From IMG/VR virus record IMGVR_UViG_3300029812_000045, positions 1 to 32,330 of that record: 32,330 nt of DNA. One strand, written 5' to 3'. Every line of letters begins with the position of its first letter. The stretch's first letter is position 1. Source of the stretch: a virus. The position numbers and the translations under genes are program-made. The notes under the pieces were generated by a model. The model made no database searches, had not been told where the DNA came from, and saw only the letters and a list, made by a program, of their open reading frames with translations. This document shows positions 1-6,238 of this stretch, in pieces.

Positions 1-81
1 AGGGTGCTACGAGACCTAGCGACTTATGCGGACGCAGGATGCGGGGTGATACACAGCTATACAAGTAGGGAATTGAGAGAA

Positions 82-252
82 ATGGGCAATTCCCTCTTCT
101 TACGCCACGACCACGCCGACCCCTGCAACACTAAGGACTGTCCCTGCTTTGCGCTGGGATATAAGCAGAGAGCCGAAGATAGAGACGCATTCTTTGCAGC
201 AAGGAATGAACGGAGAAGGAGGCGAGATGACACAAGAAATAGAAGCCTATGA
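82..252 (+). CDS. Small hypothetical protein, Cys/His N-terminus and basic tail
   Basis: A 56-residue reading frame from ATG 82, ending inside the start of the next gene. The product has HDHAD, a CNTKDCPC cluster and a strongly basic ERRRRRDDTR end. The Cys and His residues could bind a metal, but no family is recognised. The same frame is open upstream to a GTG at position 4 and may run off the window edge, so the true start is uncertain. The ribosome site before ATG 82 is weak (GAGAGA). The 26-nt overlap with the well-supported gene at 227 is tolerable for a phage. It may be a small regulatory or nucleic-acid-binding protein, but that is only a guess. Confidence 0.4.
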   Translation: MGNSLFLRHDHADPCNTKDCPCFALGYKQRAEDRDAFFAARNERRRRRDDTRNRSL

Positions 253-1018
253 CGCCCGCCCTGACATCTTCAAGGAGCGCGATCCCCAGAGGGCCATTAT
301 CCGCTACACGGAGATTGCCCAGGCCGTTGGCAGCCTCATCGAGAAGCAGAATCTCTATGTCGCCATCGGGGGGCGCAAGCACGTCCGTATTGAGGGCTGG
401 CAGGCGCTAGGGGCACCTATGGGCATCTTCGCCGAAGTGGAAAGTAGCAAGCGTATCCAGGACGGTGACAGGTGGGGCTATGAGGCTGCGGCTTGCGCCC
501 ATCGGATATCCGGCGAAACGATCTCTGCCGCCGATGCTGAATGCTGGTCGGATGAACAGAACTGGCGGGGGAAGCCGGACTTTCAGATACGCTCAATGGC
601 CCAGACCCGGGCCTGCGCGAAGGCGCTCCGGCTAGCTCTCGGCTTCGTCATGGCGATGGCGGGCTATGAGGCAACCCCAGCAGAGGAGATGGTGCCAGAG
701 AGCAGACGCCCCTCGATGGGGCATCCCAAGCGGGTAGCCAAGAAGCCGACGAAGGATGGCCCTGATTACAGCGGCTTCTGGACGATAGTTCGCAGGGATT
801 ACAAGTTGGAGAGCGGCACAGTTCACGGCCTGCTGAAGGTGGCAAGTCTCAAGGATTGGATAGAGGCCGGCCTCACACTGAATCAAGCCTTCGTCATCTG
901 CAAGGAATACGCCGAGCTCATCAAGCAGGGTTGGAACCCCCCTGAAGCGGAAGCTGAGATGCACCGGCGGCACTTTGAGAGAGAAGAGGAAGAAGAGGCA
1001 GTCGAGACACAACCATAG
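227..1018 (+). CDS. Putative phage recombination / ssDNA-annealing-type protein
   Basis: 263 aa from ATG 227, chosen because AAGGAGG sits just upstream; the frame is open further upstream but without such a site. Seen: an N-terminal block around residues 20-100 with IGGRKHVRIEGWQ, and a block near residues 120-150 with RSMAQTRACAKALR followed by LAGYE-like and TPAEEM-like motifs (here AGYEATPAEEM). A predicted small C-terminal domain with FWTIVRRDY is followed by a very acidic tail (EEEEE). From memory, the RSMAQTRA..KALR..LG..MAGYE.TPAEEM signature is common in phage early proteins, some annotated as Erf- or Rad52-like annealing proteins. That role suits the neighbouring RuvC and loader genes but is not proven by the sequence. 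An acidic tail like this is typical of ssDNA-handling proteins. Confidence 0.6.
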   Translation: MTQEIEAYDARPDIFKERDPQRAIIRYTEIAQAVGSLIEKQNLYVAIGGRKHVRIEGWQALGAPMGIFAEVESSKRIQDGDRWGYEAAACAHRISGETISAADAECWSDEQNWRGKPDFQIRSMAQTRACAKALRLALGFVMAMAGYEATPAEEMVPESRRPSMGHPKRVAKKPTKDGPDYSGFWTIVRRDYKLESGTVHGLLKVASLKDWIEAGLTLNQAFVICKEYAELIKQGWNPPEAEAEMHRRHFEREEEEEAVETQP

Positions 1019-1083
1019 CTCGCACCCCCTTTCCGCCCTTTGTGTCTTGGCCGGGGCACGAAGGGCGATAAGGAGGAACGAGC

Positions 1084-1932
1084 GTGACAACAGAGCCATT
1101 GTGTTCTGTGCCTGGATGTCCGGCACCTACCTCTGACGACTGGCATCGCTGCTTCGTCTGCGGCAAGAGGCCCATCGATCATCAACATTTCCCCAAAAAG
1201 TCCCTCGCCGGCAAGGGGGCCAAGATCGTCGCCGCCCTGTGTAGAAAACACCATGACAAGATCACCCTGCATCAGTGGCGGGAGGGCGTTTTCACACATC
1301 CTGATGGCTCTGTGCGCTATTACGTCCAGAACGAGAAGGGTGAGCAGCAATGCGAGCGCATCATCGAGGCGGCGCCCGCTCATGGTGAGCCTGTCGAACC
1401 ACGACTGCCGGCCGTCAAGGAACCATCGGCCAGAGAGCAAGTAGCCAAGGCCAGCGCCAAGGGCCGTCAGGCCCTAGAACTCGCCAGCAGCGTCGGCGAA
1501 GTCAAGAACATAAGGGATAGAGCCAATGCTTTGAGGATGTATGCCCAAGCCTGCGGCCTGGGCTTGCAGGCTCAGAATGAGATGGCTGACATCAAGATCA
1601 GGGCCGAGCGCAAAGCGGGGCAACTCCTGCGCGTCATTGAGCGCGAACCCGGCAAGAGGAAGGGCTTGACCTCATTGCAGGCTGCAATCAGGTCGGTGGG
1701 CATCGATTCCGCGATGGCCCATCGCTGGCAACTAGAAGCCGAACTCCCCGACCTTGAATACGAGGCATACGCCCAGACCTGCAACCAAGAGGGCATCGAG
1801 TTGACCACCGCTGGCATCCTGCGCCTCATTCGTGCCCTGCTGCGAGAGGGCGAGGAGCCAGAATCGCCCTGCCCTAAGTCTGCTACGGGACGGCATGAGT
1901 ATGTCTGTCGGCATTGCGGGAAGGAACGATGA
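1084..1932 (+). CDS. Zinc/HNH-like N-terminal domain fused to phage helical (ParB-neighbour-type) domain
   Basis: 282 aa from GTG 1084, six bases after AAGGAGG. Residues 1-65 carry Cys/His pairs (CSVPGC, CFVCGKRP, IDHQHF, CRKHHD) arranged like a degenerate HNH or treble-clef zinc fold. After a linker, residues about 135-270 contain a helical region with VGEVKNIRDRANALRMYA and IRAERKAGQLL, a pattern found in many phage and mobile-element proteins of unknown function. The C-terminus ends in CRHCGKER, possibly another half zinc knuckle. The linker HGEPVEPR is encoded by a repeat-like sequence (see repeat entry). A DNA-binding or endonuclease role is plausible from the HNH-like part. The fusion is unusual and the function of the second half is unknown to me. 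Confidence 0.6.
   Translation: MTTEPLCSVPGCPAPTSDDWHRCFVCGKRPIDHQHFPKKSLAGKGAKIVAALCRKHHDKITLHQWREGVFTHPDGSVRYYVQNEKGEQQCERIIEAAPAHGEPVEPRLPAVKEPSAREQVAKASAKGRQALELASSVGEVKNIRDRANALRMYAQACGLGLQAQNEMADIKIRAERKAGQLLRVIEREPGKRKGLTSLQAAIRSVGIDSAMAHRWQLEAELPDLEYEAYAQTCNQEGIELTTAGILRLIRALLREGEEPESPCPKSATGRHEYVCRHCGKER
1381..1404. repeat. Interspersed GGTTCGACAGGCTCACC-type repeat inside a CDS
   Basis: The minus strand reads GGTTCGACAGGCTCACCATG, a short partly self-complementary element (TGGT/ACCA ends). Sequences of this type (TTCGACAAGCTCA and TTCGACAGGCTCACC variants) are scattered in high copy in the intergenic DNA of several bacterial lineages. Here it lies in frame and encodes the HGEPVEPR linker between the zinc-like and helical halves of the host gene. 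Only one copy is seen in the window. That it derives from the genomic repeat family is recognised from memory and has not been checked by search. Confidence 0.5.
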
Positions 1933-1962
1933 TGCCCAGACCTAGAGAGAAGGGGCAAAAGG

Positions 1963-2223
1963 ATGTTCTTAGGTTGCTACCTCATAGTTAACCCAACTGG
2001 TCGGCAACATTTCCGCCTAACCCGCCTATCTCCACGTCTTAAGCCCAATGAGTTCGCCTTTCGGCTGGACATTGATGTGCCTCAGAGTTTTTACCGCAGA
2101 GTCTTTAGCCAGCGCCTTGAGGTTCCCCAAGAAATGGCAGACCAGATTCCTAGCCTTGTCTATCAACTGCGGGATAGACAAGGGCGGTTCGTGGCGAAGG
2201 GAAAGGGTAGTGGCCAGATCTAG
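1963..2223 (+). CDS. Small conserved-looking phage hypothetical protein
   Basis: 86 aa from ATG 1963, preceded by AGAAGGGGCAAAAGG. The product contains RLSPRLKPNEFAFRLDIDVP, a beta-rich segment typical of small phage early proteins of unknown role, and ends in a Lys/Gly-rich tail. No catalytic motif, signal peptide or membrane segment is visible. It follows the zinc/helical fusion gene after 30 nt and overlaps the next candidate gene by 14 nt. Function unknown. Confidence 0.55.
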   Translation: MFLGCYLIVNPTGRQHFRLTRLSPRLKPNEFAFRLDIDVPQSFYRRVFSQRLEVPQEMADQIPSLVYQLRDRQGRFVAKGKGSGQI

Positions 2224-2512
2224 AGCCGAGATCGGCCAGCGCTGGCGAATCCGTGACCTGCACGGCAAAGGCAAACACGGCTGGCGCATCGTCGTGGGAA
2301 TCCGGCATGACAAGAAGCAGGGTCGTCTCTACGGCATCCGTGACGGGCGCTGCCCTGAATACCCGCTCGGACCAGTCTCGGCCACCAGGGAGCGGGGTCG
2401 CTTCTTCAGAGCCCGCAGCCTGAAAATGCGCGACAAGCGTAAACGACCCGCGTATCTAAACTCTCAAACGGGCCACCAGAATAGGCGACAAGTGCCATCA
2501 ACGGGCGTATAG
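2210..2512 (+). CDS. Small, highly basic hypothetical protein
   Basis: About 100 aa if it starts at GTG 2210, which follows GAAGGGAAAGG and overlaps the previous stop by 14 nt. The frame is open further upstream, but that part competes with the gene at 1963. The product is rich in Arg and Lys (for example RRQVPSTGV and KMRDKRKRP), with repeated RIRDLHGKGKHG and GIRDGR-like segments, so nucleic-acid binding is possible. No family is recognised and the frame could be spurious in this GC-rich DNA. Confidence 0.4.
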   Translation: MARSRAEIGQRWRIRDLHGKGKHGWRIVVGIRHDKKQGRLYGIRDGRCPEYPLGPVSATRERGRFFRARSLKMRDKRKRPAYLNSQTGHQNRRQVPSTGV

Positions 2513-2557
2513 GCAAAGATACAAGGAGGTGCTTATCGACTGAGCTATCGGGGCACA

Positions 2558-2607
2558 CAGCGAGGGGTGTCCTGTCAGGGGAATAGGCGATGTCTCGCCC
2601 CTCGCTG
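2558..2607. other. Long intergenic inverted repeat (hairpin)
   Basis: CAGCGAGGGG at 2558-2567 pairs perfectly with CCCCTCGCTG at 2598-2607. One G-T and one further G-C pair extend it inward to about 12 pairs with a loop of about 26 nt. It lies in the only early gap of note (2513-2675), 30 nt after an orphan AAGGAGGT (2523-2530) that has no start codon at usable distance. No T-run follows, so it is not a standard terminator. A structured leader or a protein-binding site are alternatives. Confidence 0.5.
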
Positions 2608-2675
2608 CGGGCGTCTCACTGATCGAGTTCGTTCTGTTCTAGCCGGCATGGGCGGAACCTGGTGGGGCGTCCGCA

Positions 2676-2921
2676 ATGATGGGCGAGGCGATACACACAC
2701 CAGGGCCGTGGCCCTCGATGAAGGAACGCAAGTCCTGTCGATGCTGTATGCACTACGAGCCAGGGTTGCCTTGCCCGTTCTACACCGCCTGCAAGGGCAG
2801 CAACTCAGGGGCCGGGCCTACGTGGTGGGTCTATGACGAGAGAAGGGAAGAGATGGCGTTGGCCGATGACAGGTTGCGGGACAGGCTGAGAGTGTTGGGC
2901 CTTGACCAGTCCGTGCTTTAA
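2676..2921 (+). CDS. Small cysteine-rich hypothetical protein
   Basis: 81 aa from ATG 2676, or 67 aa if the internal ATG 2718 is used. Seen: CRCCMHYEPGLPCPFYTAC, a four-to-five cysteine cluster likely to bind zinc, then a Trp/Tyr segment and a helical, charged C-terminus (RREEMALADDRLRDRLRVL). A competing frame over 2567-2836 lacks such order. Located 19 nt upstream of the replisome-organiser gene. The ribosome site is modest (GGTGGGG). Probably an early regulatory protein; function not recognised. Confidence 0.55.
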   Translation: MMGEAIHTPGPWPSMKERKSCRCCMHYEPGLPCPFYTACKGSNSGAGPTWWVYDERREEMALADDRLRDRLRVLGLDQSVL

Positions 2922-2940
2922 CCAGCAGGAAGGCTAGACG

Positions 2941-3756
2941 ATGGCCTGGACTGAGAGCCACCAGTCACTCCTAGATCATCGCAAGACACTGCGTCTTGCT
3001 AGAGAGCTAGGGGTCGATCAAGTAACGGCCATCGGCCATCTCCACATCTTCTGGTGGTGGGCGCTCGACAATGCACCAACTGGCGTCCTGACGGGGATCG
3101 ATCCCGAAGACCTTGCCGCCGCCGCCCGATACCACGCAAACGCTTCTTGCCCAGAAAAGGGCGGCAATACCTTTTTAGAGGGTCTCATTACTGCCCAATT
3201 TGTGGACAAAAAGGAGCACGGCGGGGACAGACGACCAACGCTCCACATCCACGACTGGGAACAATATGGCGGTAAGTTGTTGTTAGCACGTGCTAGGCAC
3301 AAGGAACGCATGAGGCGAGCACGTGCCTCACTAGAGGAGAGAACAGTAGATAAGAGTAGATCAGATCCTACTCCTCCTATCGCGGGCGCGGACACAGACC
3401 CACGCAGTAAGCGCCTATACGCGCACTATGAGGCCGCGTTTGACCTGGCGCTCACGCCCACGCGAGCGCAGGCGCTCGATGACCTGGCCGAAGAGTTCGG
3501 CTTGACCGACGTGCTGGACGCCATCACCGAAGCGGCGATCTACGGCAAGAGCGATACCCACTACATCGAAGCGATACTCCGCCGATGGCGCATTGAAGGC
3601 AAGGGCGGCAAACGCCGAAAGGGAGGCAATCGTGGAGAAGCTAGGCAAGCTACTACCCGGCGCGAGTTCGCAGAATACGCCGTCGAAAACTGGGGAGAGT
3701 GCGGGTTCAAAAGCCAAGAAGCGACCAGAGAATACTACGCCGAAGATCTCAAGTGA
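2941..3756 (+). CDS. Phage replisome organiser / DnaD-like replication protein
   Basis: 271 aa from ATG 2941 after CAGGAAGG. Residues 1-115 match the layout of phage replisome-organiser N-terminal domains: a winged-helix-like start (WTESHQSLLDHRKTLRLARELG), the aromatic IFWWWALDNAPTG segment, then DLAAAARY and IHDWEQYGG. A basic linker follows (RHKERMRRARA). Residues about 160-235 form a helical domain with RAQALDDLAEEFG and HYIEAILRRWR, like the DnaD C-terminal domain that binds ssDNA. Such proteins recognise the phage origin and recruit a helicase loader, which is exactly the next gene. The last 125 nt also encode the start of that loader in another frame. An origin may lie within or near this gene but I see no iteron array. 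Confidence 0.75.
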   Translation: MAWTESHQSLLDHRKTLRLARELGVDQVTAIGHLHIFWWWALDNAPTGVLTGIDPEDLAAAARYHANASCPEKGGNTFLEGLITAQFVDKKEHGGDRRPTLHIHDWEQYGGKLLLARARHKERMRRARASLEERTVDKSRSDPTPPIAGADTDPRSKRLYAHYEAAFDLALTPTRAQALDDLAEEFGLTDVLDAITEAAIYGKSDTHYIEAILRRWRIEGKGGKRRKGGNRGEARQATTRREFAEYAVENWGECGFKSQEATREYYAEDLK

Positions 3757-4504
3757 GGACAGAGCTATCGCCCTGAAACAGGAAGAGCAGGAATACTACA
3801 AGCGCATCAAGCCTGCCTATGAGGAAGAGCCTAGCTGCCTGATTTGCGGCGACGCCAGGTGGATCAGGACGGGGCGCTGGATTCAGGGACGCCAGGGAAG
3901 GGAGGTCGAGATCGTCCCCTGCCGCTGCACGAGGGAGACGCGAGAGCAGAAGGAACAGCGAATCATGGGCCATTCGGGGACGCCCTTCAAGTTCATGGAC
4001 GCGACTTTCGAGACCTTTGAACGCACGAAGGGCCTGGGGGAAGCGATAGCGGCGGCTCAGGACTTCGCTGAGGGCCGCCTGGAATGCTTGGTGCTGTCGG
4101 GACCTACTGGCAGGGGTAAGACGCACCTGGCGGTGGCGGCGGCCAGGGTAAGGGCGATGCGGGATGAGACACCGAGGTTCTGCTTCCTGAACGTGCCCCA
4201 ATTCCTGGACAGGATACGGGCGAGCTACGGGGGGCAGGAGGATGAGGCCCTGATCATGGGGCCAGCTCAGGATTGGCCTGTCGCCATCATCGACGACCTG
4301 GGCGCTCAGCGCGGCACAGCCTGGGCCGATGAACGGATTTACTGCCTCATCGATGCTCGTTACAGCCAGGGCCGGGCGAGCGTGATCACAACCAACGTCC
4401 TGCCGGCTGAGTGGGAAGAGCGCGTCAGGTCGAGGCTGACCGACCGGCGGGGCTCGAAGGTTTGCCTGATCACGGCGCTGGATTACAGGAAGGGGAAGGC
4501 ATGA
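3632..4504 (+). CDS. DnaC/IstB-like AAA+ helicase loader
   Basis: 290 aa from GTG 3632, chosen because AAAGGGAGG lies 6 nt upstream; a TTG at 3593 in the same frame has no such site. The N-terminal about 60 residues are low-complexity and charged. A zinc-ribbon-like part has CLIC at 69-72 and CRC at 97-99. The AAA+ core has Walker A GPTGRGKT (157-164), Walker B VAIIDD (217-222) and a sensor-like VITTNV near 251. This layout (zinc element then AAA+) is that of DnaC-type loaders that place the replicative helicase on DNA. It overlaps the replisome organiser by 125 nt in the +1 frame and is joined to the next gene by ATGA. No helicase is visible, so the host DnaB is the likely partner. Confidence 0.85.
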   Translation: MEKLGKLLPGASSQNTPSKTGESAGSKAKKRPENTTPKISSEDRAIALKQEEQEYYKRIKPAYEEEPSCLICGDARWIRTGRWIQGRQGREVEIVPCRCTRETREQKEQRIMGHSGTPFKFMDATFETFERTKGLGEAIAAAQDFAEGRLECLVLSGPTGRGKTHLAVAAARVRAMRDETPRFCFLNVPQFLDRIRASYGGQEDEALIMGPAQDWPVAIIDDLGAQRGTAWADERIYCLIDARYSQGRASVITTNVLPAEWEERVRSRLTDRRGSKVCLITALDYRKGKA

Positions 4505-4704
4505 CGCTAATTCATTCTCGGGGGGGAATGCTTCATAACAGACGTACTGGCGTCTTTGGTTGGAGTCGGTGTAACTGCTGGCTTCCCGAAGACCGCCTTA
4601 CTACAGATGACCGCTTGGTGACTTGCAAGCATTGTCGACGCCAGATTCGGGCTGAATTGACCTCAGGGCAACAATTGCCGTTAGCCGAGGAGGGGAAGGG
4701 ATGA
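4501..4704 (+). CDS. Small zinc-binding hypothetical protein
   Basis: 67 aa from ATG 4501, overlapping the loader stop as ATGA, and itself overlapped by the resolvase start as ATGA. Seen: CNCW near residue 21 and CKHCRR near residue 43, which form a plausible four-cysteine zinc site in a very short protein. The ATGA junctions suggest translational coupling with loader and resolvase. No known family; DNA binding is only inferred from the zinc knuckle and the neighbours. Confidence 0.65.
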   Translation: MTLIHSRGGMLHNRRTGVFGWSRCNCWLPEDRLTTDDRLVTCKHCRRQIRAELTSGQQLPLAEEGKG

Positions 4705-5192
4705 AGACTCTCGGCATAGACCCTTCCTCGCGCTCCATCGGCTTGGCCATGCTGGACGGCGAGCGGCTGCTATGGGCCAAGAGTTTTCTGCTGCGGGGCA
4801 GCCTAGAGGGCCGCTTAGTCGCCGCCAGCGACATGATGAAGATGACCCTGGTTCTGGCCTATGACCGACCGGAGCAGGTCATCCAAGAAACGCCTGGCCC
4901 TTGGGCACGGAGCAGCCTCAAGTCCTCGCAGCACACAGTCGAAGTCCTAGCGAAGGTGCGCGGGGTCATCGCTGCTGCCGCCGCCGCTGCCGACATCCCC
5001 TGCCACGAGATGACGGTGAATCGCGCCCGCTACCTGCTGTTCGGCAAAGGGAACACAGCCAAGCACGTTGTCATCGACATGCTCAAACTGATGGGCTACG
5101 AGCCGCCGGACGAGCACGCGGCGGACGCTCTCGTGGTGGCTCTTGCTTGGCAGCGAGAGCGAGCGTTCGAGGAGAGAGTTGCAGCCCAATGA
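4701..5192 (+). CDS. ruvC: RuvC-like Holliday junction resolvase
   Basis: 163 aa from ATG 4701, with GAGGAGGGGAAGGG just upstream. RNase H-fold signatures are in order: LGIDPSSRSIGLAML with Asp7, VIQETPGPW with Glu63, and DEHAADALVVALAW with His139 and Asp142. In some RuvC proteins a His replaces the first Asp of the last pair, so the site looks complete. The length fits RuvC (about 160-175 aa). In the phage it would resolve branched replication or recombination intermediates before packaging. Coupled by ATGA on both sides. Confidence 0.85.
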   Translation: MKTLGIDPSSRSIGLAMLDGERLLWAKSFLLRGSLEGRLVAASDMMKMTLVLAYDRPEQVIQETPGPWARSSLKSSQHTVEVLAKVRGVIAAAAAAADIPCHEMTVNRARYLLFGKGNTAKHVVIDMLKLMGYEPPDEHAADALVVALAWQRERAFEERVAAQ

Positions 5193-5347
5193 AGAGGCTG
5201 GTGCTAGGCGATGTTGTTCCGCCGCCTGGGGTGCAGGAGTCGAGCTTGCTGCCCTCGAAGTGGTTAGGGATCATTGGCAGCATGGCCCTTCCGGCGCGGC
5301 TTCTGCATCCTAGAGGGCGGATCAGCATGGCGCAAGGGGGCTGGTGA
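5189..5347 (+). CDS. Small hypothetical protein coupled to the resolvase
   Basis: A 52-aa frame whose ATG overlaps the resolvase stop (ATGA). The product starts MKRLVLGDVVPPPGVQ and has a mildly hydrophobic centre (WLGIIGSMALPARLL). There is no close ribosome site, so expression would rest on translational coupling. No family recognised. After its stop the same frame reads on to 5404 without another stop; no start codon supports a separate gene there. Confidence 0.4.
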   Translation: MKRLVLGDVVPPPGVQESSLLPSKWLGIIGSMALPARLLHPRGRISMAQGGW

Positions 5348-5455
5348 GGTAGTGTTCTTGGGAACTACGGCTACGGCTGGTGGATGAGCAGGGACGACCG
5401 CACCTAGAGGTCGTGGGTAGCCAGCCCCCAAGCGCCGCCAGGAGGGAGGAGAAGG

Positions 5456-5677
5456 ATGAGCGAAACCTTAATCACCTATGAGGGGGAAATCCACCAGCGT
5501 CCAATATCACGAGGAATCGTCCTAAAAGAACTTGGCGAAGATGGCACATATCTTGATCAGGTTCTGGCGGAAGCGCTGGGCGGTGACTACTCCGCAAGCT
5601 CAGGGGCGCGATTTCGGGGCCGAATCACAATTGAGCGCTTTGATGTTAAGGAGCCGCCCGAAGGAGGCTCTAGCTGA
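5456..5677 (+). CDS. Small hypothetical protein
   Basis: 73 aa from ATG 5456, with an excellent ribosome site (AGGAGGGAGGAGAAGG). The product begins MSETLITYEGEIHQRPISRG and includes VLKELGEDGTYLDQVLAEALG, then FRGRITIERFDVKEPPEGG. It is an alpha/beta-looking cytosolic protein without recognisable motif; small early phage proteins of this style are common. Its last codons contain an AAGGAGG that could serve a downstream CTG-initiated frame (see findings). Confidence 0.6.
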   Translation: MSETLITYEGEIHQRPISRGIVLKELGEDGTYLDQVLAEALGGDYSASSGARFRGRITIERFDVKEPPEGGSS

Positions 5678-5767
5678 GGCTCCATCGGTGCCTGCCCTTC
5701 GTGGTGCTGGGGGCGTGTGTGGTGGCGGGCATCGTGAGCGGCTGGCAGAGTCAAGGAGGGGAGAACG

Positions 5768-5857
5768 ATGGCAATGGGTTGGATATGCCCCAAGTGCGAC
5801 TGGAAGAACGGCTGGTGGGCAGACAGGTGCGCTCACTGTGGAACCAAGAGGCCCTAG
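5768..5857 (+). CDS. RanBP2-type zinc-finger microprotein 1
   Basis: A 29-aa reading frame, ATG 5768 to TAG 5857, with a strong ribosome site (CAAGGAGGGGAGAACG). The product fits the RanBP2-type finger W-X-C-X2-C-X3-N-X6-C-X2-C exactly: Trp5, Cys7, Cys10, Asn14, Cys21 and Cys24, followed by a basic GTKRP tail. The finger is essentially the whole protein. In eukaryotes this fold binds single-stranded RNA or ubiquitin; the role in a phage is unknown. A second, diverged copy follows 21 nt later. A longer frame (5701-6504) runs over it in another phase. Confidence 0.65.
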   Translation: MAMGWICPKCDWKNGWWADRCAHCGTKRP

Positions 5858-5878
5858 ATGCCAGAGGAGGGAACGACG

Positions 5879-5983
5879 ATGAGCAACTGGCGTTGCGGGA
5901 ATTGCACATACGAGAATCCAAGCAAGAATCTATATTGTGGCAACTGCGGAAGTCGCCGCTTGCCCCCAACAAGGAGGCCCTAA
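5879..5983 (+). CDS. RanBP2-type zinc-finger microprotein 2
   Basis: A 34-aa reading frame, ATG 5879 to TAA 5983, preceded by AGAGGAGGGAACGACG. Trp4, Cys6, Cys9, Asn13, Cys20 and Cys23 again match W-X-C-X2-C-X3-N-X6-C-X2-C, with a basic, proline-rich tail ending RRLPPTRRP. It shares motif and frame with microprotein 1 but little other sequence, so an old duplication or separate recruitment is possible. Its stop is directly followed by the ATG of the membrane protein (TAAATG), and the ribosome site of that gene lies in its last codons. Confidence 0.65.
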   Translation: MSNWRCGNCTYENPSKNLYCGNCGSRRLPPTRRP

Positions 5984-6238
5984 ATGCCAGTCCTACCCGA
6001 TTTCCCACTGTGGATCGTCTGCTTGCTGCTCGTGGCGACGGCGGCGTCCGTGTGGCTGGTGGCGATGTGGTGGAACTACCAATGGATATACCCGCTGGAA
6101 TACGACGCAGCGACCCGGCAGGTTCGGCAGCACAAAGTGCGAGTGCGCCGCCAGCGGAAGATTCGCCCGTTCAGGTGCCAGGATGGGCTGAGGCTGCTGG
6201 ACGAGAATGGCAAACTACCGCCGGACAAGGGGGAGTAG
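5984..6238 (+). CDS. Small N-terminally anchored membrane protein
   Basis: 84 aa from ATG 5984 with AAGGAGG 6 nt upstream. Residues about 8-30 (FPLWIVCLLLVATAASVWLV) form one membrane segment. The remainder is basic and cytosolic-looking (RQHKVRVRRQRKIRPFRCQDG). It lies immediately before a transglycosylase-like domain in the -1 frame, so it could be a holin-like or anchoring partner in lysis. No known family is recognised. Confidence 0.6.
   Translation: MPVLPDFPLWIVCLLLVATAASVWLVAMWWNYQWIYPLEYDAATRQVRQHKVRVRRQRKIRPFRCQDGLRLLDENGKLPPDKGE

Noticed and set aside
1929-1991. About 20-codon peptide frame at the end of the 1084 gene
   Set aside because: It overlaps the better-supported start at 1963 and has no separate ribosome site or motif.
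2531-2554. tRNA-like 5' half on the minus strand (GCCCCGATAGCTCAG, D-arm-like)
   Set aside because: No matching anticodon stem, T-arm or acceptor 3' side follows; a complete cloverleaf cannot be drawn.
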